The notes beneath the pieces are model-generated. The model was not told the DNA's origin. It worked only from the letters and a program-made list of their open reading frames with translations, and ran no database searches. A stretch of 64,000 nucleotides of DNA from Yamagishiella unicocca (taxonomy: Eukaryota; Chlorophyta; Chlorophyceae; Chlamydomonadales; Volvocaceae), in contig BDSL01000006.1 in NCBI GenBank assembly GCA_003116995.1, positions 1,764,501-1,828,500 of the forward strand. The letters are read 5' to 3'. Made by a program: the position numbers and the translations under genes. This document shows positions 11,253 through 23,200 of this stretch, in pieces. Numbering within the stretch: position 1 is the stretch's first letter; each line of letters begins with the position of its first letter.

Positions 11253-14200
11253 CTAGCTATTCCCAACACTACTTGGAGGCCCTTCGACTGACTGCCTCAC
11301 CGACGCCACCTCCCTGTGCTGTCGGTCCAGGGAAGCCCGCGACGCCGCCAGAGCAGCCGCGGCTGCCGCGTGCTCCGCCTCCACCTCCCATGACCTCGGA
11401 ATCAGGCCCACCAGCTTGCCCAGTTTCCGCCTCATGCGCTTCCACAGGCTCTTCCGCAGCTTGCTGTCCTTGCTGGCCGGGCTGTCGACCCGACCGCCGG
11501 GCGGCGCCGTGGCGGCCGTCCCCCGGGTCATTCCGGTGACGCTGGTGGCTGCGAGGCTGAAGGCGTCTAGCCCCCCCAGCCCCTCCAGGGCCGAGATGGC
11601 TTCCGACGCGCCGGCAAAGGTGCTGGCCCCGTCTGCGGCTGATAAGCCCACCGAGGAAGTCAGATCGCCGAGATGGCTCCCGGCGGCGCCACCGCTCGCG
11701 CCCACCGCCCCGCTCTTCTTTCCGCCCTTCAGGAGCTTCTTCAGGGCCTTCGTCAGGCCTTTCAGCTTGGTGGATTTGCCGGGGGTGGGAGACGCGGCGG
11801 AGAACGACGGCACCGGCGGCATGTTGGCGGCACTCGTGTCGGCACGGCCGCCAACCGACGGGGGGCCGCCGGGGCTGGAGGCGGCTGTGGAGGGGGTGAC
11901 GCGGACCATCTGACTGGGGCTCGGAGGAGACGGTGGGGCGCGCTCAGAGGCGGCTGTGCGCGCTGCGCTGCTGGCCCTGTGGCTGAGGCGTTCCTCGACG
12001 GCCGCCATCATGGCGTCCAGCAACGCCTCCTCAGCCGGCCCCAACTCGCCCCCTTCCTCATCGTCCTCCTCCAGCTCCTCCTCGTCATCACCCTGCACCC
12101 CGCCCAACAGCTCAATCGACCGCAGAGCTACGTTCCTGGAGGCTGCCTCTCCGCCGCTGCGCGCCTCCGCCAGCTCCGAGGAGCCCCAGTCCCCGTCGTC
12201 ACCTGCTGGCAAAATCGCGTCCTGCGGTCGGGCTGAGCTCCGCACCTCTCCGCCATCACCCACCATCACCGCCTGCGACCCAGCCGGACCATCAAGCTCC
12301 CTTATCGGCGCGAGCACAGAAGGCTCGACCTGCGGGGCCTGGTTCGGCTCAGGCTGCGTGGACTCGGCACCCGAACACGGTCCTGACCCGGCCTCGGGCA
12401 GTGCCGGCAGGGGCTGCTGCTGCTGCGCCGAGCATGTATCCATTGTTGGAACCTCACCATCCCCCGCCGTCCCCAGCGGTGCCGGCAGAACTGCCTCCTC
12501 CTCCTCCTCTTCCGCCTCCTCCTCCTCGCCATTCAGCATAGGCTGCTGCGGCTGTCGTGGCTCCAACCCCGCGGGCCCTCCGACGGCCTGGGCCAGGGCC
12601 GGGGCCGCTGCCGGGGCGCGCACTGGCGCCGCCGCCTGCGACTGCGGCGTGTCAGCCCGCGGCGACTGCGGCGTGTCAGCCCGCGGCGACTGCGGCGTGT
12701 CAGCCCGCGGCGACTGCGGCGTGTCAGCCCGCGGCGACTGGGGTCGCTGTGGTGGCGATGCCGTGGGCGTGGCCTGCACACCCTGCATCTCCGGCGGAAC
12801 GACCTGCCCAGCCACCGCCGCGGCCGCTGCGGACGACGACGCGGACGCGGCGCTGACGCTGACGCTGACGCTGACGCTGGCGGCGGCAGCGGCAGCGGCG
12901 GGCAGGGAGGGCAGCGGCACGGATGCGTGCGGCGCCGGCGCGGACTCAGGCTCCACTGGGACACGCAGTCGGGCCGCCGAGCCCGGGTCAGCTGTGCCCG
13001 CACCCACACCCACGCTGCGGCGAGACAGCGAAGAGGAACCAGCCGTCGCTGCGGCCGCGTCGTGCGACCGGATGAGCGCCTCCAGTCGGCCGGAGCGGCA
13101 CGAAGCCGGCTGTGAGGTCCTCGCCAGGGAGCTCGCGGCAGCGCCCGCGTTGGACGAGTCAAGGGAGAGCCGCGTCGGCAGCACCGCCGTACTCCGCTCC
13201 AGAGCCGCTGCCGCACGGGCCACGAGGCCGTCGGGGTTCCTCTTCACGGCACTCGTGCTGCCGCTGGCAGATTGCCGCGCCGCCGGGGGGACCACCGATT
13301 TACCGGCGTCGCCGCCGGCGCCGGAAGCGCACCGCGGGGAGAAGTGCGCTGCGGGGCGGTAGGATGACGACGACCCACGGGTCTGCTCCACTGCAGGCGC
13401 AGGGTGCGGCTTGGGCTGGGGCCGGGGCGAGGCAGACGGCATGGAGCCAGCGGACTGGGCGCGTGGCGACCGCAGCGCCGGGCCGGCAGCAGCAGAGGCG
13501 TCTGCAGGAGTTCCTGCCGGCACCGGCGCAAGCTGTGTGGCGTGGCGGCTGTCGACGGCCGGGGGCTCCATGGTGGCGGAGACGACACGCAGAGAGGGAT
13601 GACCGGAAGCGGCGGCGAGTGCGGCGGCAGGTGCGGCGGCAGGTGCGGCGGCGGGTGCGGCGGCAGGTGCGGCGGCAGGTGCGGCGGCAGGTGCGGCGGC
13701 AGGTGCGGCGGCAGGTGCGGCGGTGGGTGCGGCGGCAGCCAGCAAGTCAAAGACCGTCACGGCAGTTGGCCCATCCGTGCCCGAGCGTGGCGGCGGCGGC
13801 GGCAGGTGCGGCGAGCCGAAGCCCTCCTCGCCGCTGCCGCTGTCATCGTGCTCACCGCGACGGCGCGGCGGAGTGGGCGGCACGTCGGAGCCGGTGGCCG
13901 CCGGCGGCAGCTCAGATGGCGGCGCTGCGTGCTCAGCCCTCAGCGGCGCGGCGGTCGCCTTGGCGAGGGGTGCGGAGGAGCGGGTAGGTGTGGTGACGCA
14001 GGAGGAAGAGGACCAGGGCGGCCGGACAGGAGCCACAGCGCCCGCAGCGCCCGCAGCGCCGGCGGCTGCTCGTTGTTCGAAGCTGCGCGCCATCGCCTTG
14101 GCTTTCGTGGGCACGGCGCCACGGCCGGCCGCGCCGGCTGGAGCCGGCTGCGGCTCAGCCGGGGCTGCGCGAGCAATGGCAGCGGGGCGCAGTCCGGCAG

Positions 14201-17200
14201 CGCTGCCGCCGGCCGCTCCACGCTGGGCGGCTGCAGCGGCTGACCTGGGTGCTCCGGAGGGGAGGGGGGGACGTGAGGTGCGGCCGAAGGCGACGCTGCT
14301 GGTGCGGGCGCTTGACGCGCTCGTCACGGACGCCGACGAGCATGTTGACCCGGCGTAGCTGCTGCGAACGGAGGAGGCCTGCGGGAAGCCACCGGCGTGT
14401 GCTGCCGGAACAGCGGGCGTGTGCTGCCGGAAGCCGCCGGCATGTGCTGCCGGAACCGCGGGCGGGATCCTCCGGGGATGTGCAGCCATGCCAGCCTCTC
14501 GGAAAGCGGCACTGAATGACAGCGCCCGGGCAACCGGCGCGCAGGTGGTGGGTCCCGCAGGGGATGGCGGTGGGCGGGGCAGGTTCGAGCGGCGGCTGCC
14601 CGAGCGACTTGGCGTGTCGAAGTTCAGCGGCGGCTTTGGGATCCTGGAGAGCCGGCCGGCGGGGAGGGCTGCGCCGACGACCAGCTGGGGGGCCGGCGCC
14701 GGTGCTGCCTGCCTGGAGACCTCAGACTGGAGGGTAGCTCCAGGGGCTGCCATCGCCGCCACACTGGGGGGACACGAGTGGCAGAAGAGACGACAGTACC
14801 GGGGTCAGGAGCATGCAGCGGTGGAGTGACGGGCTCAGGCCGTGGACAGCGATGGGGTTGCAGCCGGCTGCAGCGTTCCAATCCTAACTGCCATATACGG
14901 CACTGAAGCACGGCATCAAATACGGTTGCTGCCAGCGGTGCAAGGGTGGGGTCCGGACACTAAGCCAGCAAGCACAAGCAGCACAGCCGACCAGCATTCA
15001 TGCAGTAGTTCAAAACAGTGTTGTTGGCGTCCCTGTCGGTGTTGATGCGGTGCCAGACAGCCCTCAGAAGCACCCTACCTGTCCTCCTCCAAAAGGTGGT
15101 CGGCGGCTTCGGGAACGGAAGCCAGGAGGCCGTCCCTCGACGCCGCGACCACCGGTGCAGCGGCGCCTTCGGCTGCGACCTTGGACCCAAGCGCAACGAC
15201 CCGAGGCTCCTCTGTTCGGCCCATAGCTGGCTCCTGCAGGGGACCGTAGGACTGGGTCCCCGGATTGGAGACGCACTGAGGCCTTTCCGTCCGTGCAGGC
15301 TCGCAGTCCTCCTCCTCGTCCTCGGAGGAGGCAGCCCCGTCATCCTCCTCAGCCAAGACACCGTCATGCTCGTCCTCAGCCAAGGCACCGTCGTCATCCT
15401 CACCATCTAACGCCAGCAGCAAGAACACTTCGGCCCGGCCTTCCACGGGCACACGAGGGGGCTCTGGCCCGGCCGAAAACGTCACCTCGGGCGGGAGCTG
15501 CGACTGCTCTCCAGTAACCTCCACCCCCTTGTCGCCGCTAGTGCAGGGCGCCGTGCAGTCCCCACTGACGTCCCTGGATGCCTCGGCGGTCGGCTGGAAG
15601 TCCGTAGCTCCGGCAGCAGCCGTCGCTGCGGTGGAGTTGGCTGGGCGGAGCAGGGCCATATCCGGTGCTGCGCCAGCGGGTGGCGGAGGAGGCGCTGCGG
15701 AGACGGTGGCAACCGATACGGCGGGTCCTTCGGCGATGCCTGCGGCCAGCTGGCCTTCGGCATACACGCCTGCGGATACCGCGACGGACACTGACTCCTC
15801 CCGCGGGCACGCCCTCTGAGGCTGGTTCACTAGCTGCTGCTGCGTGGGTGCGGTGCGGGTGCTGCTGGTGTTTGTTAGTGCTTCATCTCCTGCGACGAGC
15901 GAAGATGGTTCGGACCCGGAAGCAACCTCAATGGAGGTTTTCGTCTCCGCCCCTGGAGTCACCAGGGTGGCAAGCGCAGCGGGTGGTAACGCTTCAATAA
16001 CTCCTGCAAGGCGAACAAAGGAGGCATAGCATTCGCTAAGGGCAAATTCGCAGCGCCGTGCAGGAGAACGAGGGAGGCATAGCGTTCGCTACGGACAGAT
16101 CGGCAGCACCGGACAATGCAGAAGCCAAAGACTCCTTGCGAAATCCATATCATCACCCCTTCTTCCTCCCAACACTTCCGCTCAGCCCAGCACATCAGCG
16201 CCTACGCTACGGCCCCTCGCCTACACGTCGCGAAGAAGGTGTACCAACATACCTGCGTCCATACCAACATCATCGCTGTCCTCACGTGTCGCTGCCGGCC
16301 CAAACGCCGCTCCCTCGTCATTCGGCGCCGCAAGGGACACGGTTGCTGCGCCCACGGAGCTCTCGATGGCGCGCGAGAATTCCACTGCCACGCCGGATGG
16401 CTGCCACGCCTCATCAGCCACCACGACGATACCGCCCACCCCAGCGCCATCCCTCAAAGCAGCGGCCTGCTGCTGCGCGGCGCCAGACCCGAGCGCGGTA
16501 ACCACCGCACCAGAGTCTCTAGATGCCACCACGGGCTGGTTGCGGACGCCGGCGGCGGCCTGCTCGTCGTCAGCGTTCAAGGCGGCCACATCATGTTCGG
16601 CACAAGCGGTCGGCTCATCGAGCCCGGCAACTGACGTGGCCGCGTCGTCGACGGTCAGTGACGGCCACCGCTCCGTTTCAGCCTCCGACCAGCCGGCTGC
16701 GGCCAGGAGGGCGTCGTCCGACTCGACGTCACCGTCTTCAGCGGCTGTGGCCGCTGAGCCCTCATCAAATAGAACCACGTCATCCCCCTCCCCTGTAGCA
16801 ATTCTCGCATCCGGCTCCGAATCCGACGATACGTCATACTTAACAATATCGTACATGTCGATCGTGATGGGCTCGCCTTCAAGGGGGCCCTCCACTGCAG
16901 GCGCTGACACGGCAGCGCCCTCCGTTCCAGTGCCATCCACGGCCTCGGCGGCGGCCGCCCCGGCATCGTCGGCCTCGGCGGCAACAGCAGCCGGCTCGGC
17001 GGCGGACGGCTCCGCTACAGCGGCAGCAGCCTCTGCAGCAGCCTCTGCAGCAGCCTCTGCCACTGCGCCCGTTAGCTCTGCGGCAACTGGCTCCACCACT
17101 GGCTCAGCGGCTGGGGCAGCGATGGACTCTGCCACCGTGGCAGCTGGCACGGCGGCTCGCTGTGTGGTAACGAAAGCTGGTGCTGCGGCCGGCTCTGCGG

Positions 17201-20200
17201 CAACGGCAGCCGGCTCGGCGGCTGGCATGGCGGCTGGCTCTGCGACAGCGACGGCTGGCACGGCGGCTGGTTCTGCGGCAATGCTAGCTGGCTCTGCGAC
17301 TGGTTCTGCGACAACGGCATCCGGCGCTGCGGCTGGTTCTGCAGCAGCTGTCAATTCAGCGATGTCTGCATCCGCTGTCCCTGCGATGGTTGCAGCCCCG
17401 GCCGCTGGTGCATCTGAAACGGTGCTCTCTGGCTCGGAATAAGCAACGGCGGTGACCGCTGCGGAAACGGATGCCTCAGGACCTGTCAAAGCGGCGTCCT
17501 CAGTTGCTGCGTCCTCGGTGGCGGCAGGCTCGGCGGGCTCTGCGGCCGAGGGCTCTGCGGCCGAGGGCTCTGCGGCTGCGGGCTCTGCGGCTGCGGGCTC
17601 TGCGGCTGCGGGCTCTGCGGCTGCGGGCTCTGCGGCTGCCGACTCGGCGGCTGCGGGCTCTGCGGCTGCGGGCTCTGCGGCTGCGGGCTCTGCGGCTGCG
17701 GGCTCTGCGGCTGCGGGCTCTGCGGCTGCGGGCTCTGCGGCTGCCGACTCTGCGGCTGCCGACTCTGCGGCTGCGGGCTCTGCGGCTGCGGGCTCTGCGG
17801 CTGCGGGCTCTGCGGCTGCGGGCTCTGCGGCTGCGGGCTCTGCGGCTGCGGGCTCTGCGGCTGCGGGCTCTGCGGCTGCGGGCTCTGCGGCTGCCGACTC
17901 GGCGGCTGCGGGCTCTGCGGCTGCGGGCTCTGCGGCTGCGGGCTCTGCGGCTGCGGGCTCTGCGGCTGCGGGCTCTGCGGCTGCGGGCTCTGCGGCTGCG
18001 GGCTCTGCGGCTGCGGGCTCTGCGGCTGCGGGCTCTGCGGCTGCGGGCTCTGCGGCTGCGGGCTCTGCGGCTGCGGGCTCTGCGGCTGCGGGCTCTGCGG
18101 CTGCGGGCTCTGCGGCTGCGGGCTCTGCGGCTGCGGGCTCTGCGGCTGCGGGCTCTGCGGCTGCCGACTCTGCGGCTGCGGGCTCTGCGGCTGCGGGCTC
18201 TGCGGCCGAGGGCTCTGCGGCTGCGGGCTCTGCGGCTGCGGGCTCTGCGGCTGCGGGCTCTGCGGCTGCCGACTCGGCGGCTGCGGGCTCTGCGGCTGCG
18301 GGCTCTGCGGCTGCGGGCTCTGCGGCTGCGGGCTCTGCGGCTGCGGGCTCTGCGGCTGCGGGCTCTGCGGCCGCGGGCTCTGCGGCTGCGGGCTCTGCGG
18401 CTGCGGGCTCTGCGGCTGCGGGCTCTGCGGCCGAGGGCTCTGCGGCTGCGGGCTCTGCGGCTGCGGGCTCTGCGGCTGCGGGCTCTGCGGCTGCGGGCTC
18501 TGCGGCTGCGGGCTCTGCGGCTGCGGGCTCTGCGGCTGCGGGCTCTGCGGCTGCGGGCTCTGCGGCTGCGGGCTCTGCGGCTGCCGACTCGGCGGCTGCG
18601 GGCTCTGCGGCTGCGGGCTCTGCGGCTGCGGGCTCTGCGGCCGAGGGCTCTGCGGCTGCCGACTCGGCGGCTGCGGGCTCTGCGGCTGCGGGCTCTGCGG
18701 CTGCGGGCTCTGCGGCTGCGGGCTCTGCGGCTGCCGACTCGGCGGCTGCGGGCTCTGCGGCTGCGGGCTCTGCGGCCGAGGGCTCTGCGGCTGCGGGCTC
18801 TGCGGCTGCGGGCTCTGCGGCTGCAGACTCCATGGGCTCAAACCCGACGTGCTCGGCAGCTGCCTCGGCCTCCTCTGCCACTGCCTCAGCGACCTCCACT
18901 GCGTAGCCGGCAACGGCCACCGGCTCATCAAACCCACTGGCGGGCATGGTGTTGACGTCCAGTAGCTCGTAGGCAGCAGCAGGCAGCTCACCGGAGAGCG
19001 CGATATCGTGGAAGGTGAAACCGGCGGCGGCGGCGGCAAGTACAGCGGCAAGAATGGCGGTATCCTCGTCAGCGATGTCCTCGCCCTCCACGACAAGGGG
19101 CGTGTCGGCAGTTGGGCGCGTGATGGGATCGTTTTCGGCGGCAGTGGCGTCAACGAAAGGCGCTGAAGAGAGCACGGCAGCGTGTGCCTCGGTACTGCTG
19201 CCGCTGTGAGCGCCTCGTGTGGTTATCTCGGTCAGGGGTGCAGCGGGGTCATCCTCCACAGCGCTGTTGTGGGGGGCTGTAGCCCAAGTAGCCAGGGGCG
19301 CACTGGCGTCGCCGTCAACAACAGCGAGTAGGGCTGCAGGCTCTGAGGCAACGTGGGTGACCACGGCGTCCGCAGATGTATGCTTTCCGACAGCACCGGA
19401 TGCCTCGATCGCGGCAGCCATGGCCTCAACCTCAGCCTCTGCAATTGCAGCATCCGCCTCCAAAGCCGCCACGGCATCAATCTCGGCATCCATTGCCGCA
19501 GCAGCCAAGGCAACAACCTCAGCGTCTGCGGCCTCAGTATCTGAGTCTGAAGCCGCGGCATCACCTTCGGCAGCCTCTGCAGCAGCCGCCACGACAGTAG
19601 CAGCCTCTGCAGTAGCAGCCACGACAGTAGCAGCCACGACAGTAGCAGCCTCTGCAGTAGCAGCCACGACAGTAGCAGCCACGGCTTCAACCTCGGCCTC
19701 GGCAGCAGGCGCATCAGCCTCAGCAGCCGAATGATCACTCTCGGCAGCACCCGCATGTGCAGGTGCCGGCGGAGGCAGCGCCCGCGCTCGCGAGCTGGGC
19801 AGTTCCGGCGACGGCGCCGGCGAAGGCTCGCTGAGCCCAGCGGCCAGATCGCGGTGCGCCAACGCCAGCGACTGGGCTGCATCCTCACTCCCAAACTCAG
19901 CCACGACGATCCCCACAGTGGGCGAGCTGGCGGCCCTTACTATGCTGCCACCATCGTTGCCGATACATTGTCCGCTCAAGCCGACGGCGTTTTCGTAGTG
20001 GGCGCCGTTGTCGGGGCTAGGGCAGCCGTCGCTGTCGGCGGCGGCCGAGCCGAGGGCGTGCGACGGCCGGTACGCTAGGCTCTTCAGCACGCTGTCCACT
20101 TGAGCAAAGCCGCCGGACAGGCGGGGCCCAGCCAGCAGCTGCTCGCTAGGGTCGTCCTGGGCCTGTAGCAGCACGATGGCCAGGCCGCCACTACGCGGCG

Positions 20201-23200
20201 ACCCGGTTTGTGAGCAGGCAGGCCGGTCCGCCGAGGCTGCAGCGCTGCGAGAAGGGCTGTGGCCTGTGGCGATCTCGAACCCGGGATCCATGCTGCAGCC
20301 GCTGCTTCGCGCCGGTGAGCCCTGCTGCGCGGAGTGTGGCGGCAGAGGCGGTAGCGCGCTCAGCAGACGAAGCGGCGAGCAATACTCCAGGGAGGCGTAG
20401 TGATGATCGCCGCCGAGCGGGAGGTGGGAGGCGGAGGCGCGAGGGCTGGGGAGCAGCTGCACCAGGGCGCCGTGCGACGGCGCGCGCAGCACCTGCGCCA
20501 GGCCAGCTGCCGGCTGCAGTTCAAGAGGCGCCCCACCAGCCGACCTGCTCAAACCCGCAGCCCGCCGCACCGCAACCGCCATGGCTGGGGCCCCGCTGGG
20601 GCTGCCCGTGTTGGAGCTTGGCCCAAACGCCTGACCCAGTGCCGCAGTTTGAAGGAACCAATCGTTGACCGAGGCCGCTGTCGATGGGCCAACGCGCACG
20701 TCGGCATGAGGCGACGCCGGGCTCGGCGCGCCTTCAACACTGTCGCGACGGGACGCCGCTGGCTCCCACCCGGACTCCGCCCCTGTGCGGCCCCACGCTA
20801 CACCCGCGCGCGGCCTGCCCGCTCCCTCGGTGAAGTCATCGCCAGTCCACGCCGCCATCGCTCCGCGCGGCATCTGCTGGCCCGCCGCCGCGTCCACAGC
20901 TTCCCACGGCACCGCCGGCGCCGCAGACACCGGCCCCATACCTCCATCCGGCGACGCGGCGATGCTGGCCACCGTGGACTGCAGCGGCCGGTACTCCAAA
21001 ACGGCCGCCAAGCTACCTTCGGGAAGCAGCCGCATCGCGAGCGGGCTGCCCAGGCGCTCCAGCGTAGGAGACCGAGATACAGGCTCGTGCAGCACCTCCG
21101 CCAAGCCACCGGTAGAGCGGCTCACCCGCGCAGGGGCCCGTGGCGGCACAGGCGCCCTGCTGGCGTGGGCGGTGGTCGGCGGCTGCTCGCCAGGGTCGCT
21201 CCACAAGCCGCGTCGGATGGACACGCTGGTATGGAGGCGGCGCCAGGCGGCCTCACTGGTGGCTGCGGCCATCGCCAGCGCGGCAGCCAGCATCTGCGAG
21301 AAGCTGTGGTGCGCCCGAAGCGAGGGCTGGCCGTGGGGTCTCGGACTCACCGGTGAAGCGGCGCCATGGTGCACTTCGGTGGCGGCGCCTGCGCTGCCAA
21401 GCGCCTCGTCGTCGCTGGTTGCGAAGGCGGACTCTGAGGCGGCGGACTTGACGGGGCTGGATGGGGCCACTGGGTGGCTGCCCGACGAGAAAAACGCCGA
21501 CGCCACGAGGGGAAGCGCCAGGAGAGCCGCCGTTGCGGTTGCCGTCACCGCTGTAGTCCTGCTGGGCCACATGCCAGGGCCCGTGGTTGCACCGCTGGAG
21601 GCGCCAGCCGCCGCGCTCCCGCTTCCGCCGGCAAACGCGGCGGCTGCAGAGGGCGACGACATGGCGACTTCAGCCAGGGCAGTCGAGGCCAGGCTCGTAG
21701 CGCGCGTGAACCACATCGTCGCTGCCAGCGCTGGGACCGTCACGAGCGTCGCCGCCGCAGCGACCCTCTTCGGCGACCAACCGTCGCCGCCGCCAGGGTT
21801 GCCAGTCGCACGGCGGCGGTTGGCTGCCGCCCCTGCCTCGGCTGAATCCGCGCCACCAGGCCGCTCGGGGATGGTTTCAATGGCCGGCAGCTGGGTCAAC
21901 ACGTCGCCCAGGCTGTCATGGAGCGCAGGCGACGGCGGGCGCTCGATTGGGTGCGAGAGCTGCGCGGAGGAGCTGCGGCCGCTGATGTTGAGGACCTGCG
22001 TGTGAACGCGGCATGGCAGGGTGCAGTTTGAAGAACACTTCTGACCTCGACGCTCTCGCGCCGTCGCTCAAGTTGTCGTTAATGGTCGAGGCTATGACGG
22101 TGTCTAATCGCCTTCCAGCTCCAACTAACGTACTTGAACGACCCTTGCGCTCCTGCCAATCCCCCTTTTTTCAGAGGTGCTCCTCGAAACCAACTTTATA
22201 ACACCGATGAAATCATCAGCATTTACTTATACCTATCCTTACCCATGCTACTACCTGCTGCACGTTCTCCCCAAGACTCCGCCCTGCTGTCTCGCTCACC
22301 TGTCCAGCGCCGACCGATGATGACCGATCGGCCCTTGCGGCATGCTCCAGCAGCGTCCGGCGCGACAGTTGGCCTCGCGACCTGCGCCCCATCAGCCCGT
22401 ACCCTCCCAATCCCAGAGGGGTGCCCTCCGGCGCAAAGTCATGCGATCGAGCGCGCAGCACCTGCGGCGTCGGCGGCGTTTCCGTCCCACTGGTCCTGAC
22501 TGCAGTCCAGGAGCTCGCTCGCTCATACGCCGTCGTATCGATCAGCGACGACCGAAGAGCTGGGACGTCGACCGTGACCTGGTGGTGGTGACCCGTGTGT
22601 GCGAAGGAAACCGGGGACGCACTGCCGGCTGGAGAGTCAAGCGCGTCGTACGACGGGCTCGCAGACAGGGCGTATGACGTCAGCCAGGCTCCCCGCGGGA
22701 CCGGCGCGGACCGCGGGGGCAGCGCAGCGGTGAGAGGCGGGTGCCCCGTGCCGGGGGAATGTTCCTGTTGCTGATGGTGCTGGTTGTGATGGACCTGGGT
22801 GGCAAGAAGGCTGCTGCTGGCAGAGGCGTTGGCTGGCGGCATCGCGCTGTCCGCACATGCGGGGGTACGCGGCAGCGCCGCGGCGAGGCTCGCCTCCGGC
22901 GCACCGCCCACGCTGGCGGTCCTTCGATACAGCTCCGCGATGCCGAGCTCCTCAACCGCCTGCTCTGCGCCCTCCAGGCACCCCTGCGCGCCGAGGCTGC
23001 CGCCACCGCTCATGCTGCCCAGGTGCTCCGAGCCCAACCCGGACCCGCCCGCCGAGCGCGCCAGCAGCCCTGCGGCGCTGCGCGCCGGGCTGCCCGACGC
23101 GGCGCCACCGCCCGGCGCCGGCGGCGGCACCATCGCACCGCCCGAGGAGCCGTCCCGCGGGACGGCCTGGTCCCGACTGGTGTCCGACCTGGGACGCAGC

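Noticed and set aside
11956..13362. + strand frame of 468 codons opposite the giant gene
   Set aside because: Ser/Ala-rich mirror of the minus-strand exon with no splice signals of its own; typical GC-rich shadow.
17452..18955. Long + strand open frames (about 485 and 495 codons) across the repeat array
   Set aside because: They are shadows of the 15-bp repeat, which has no stop in several frames. The minus-strand frame continues into unique sequence and splices in phase.
17486..19153. A second minus-strand frame rich in PQSPQPQSP
   Set aside because: It is the same array read out of frame and has no splice support.
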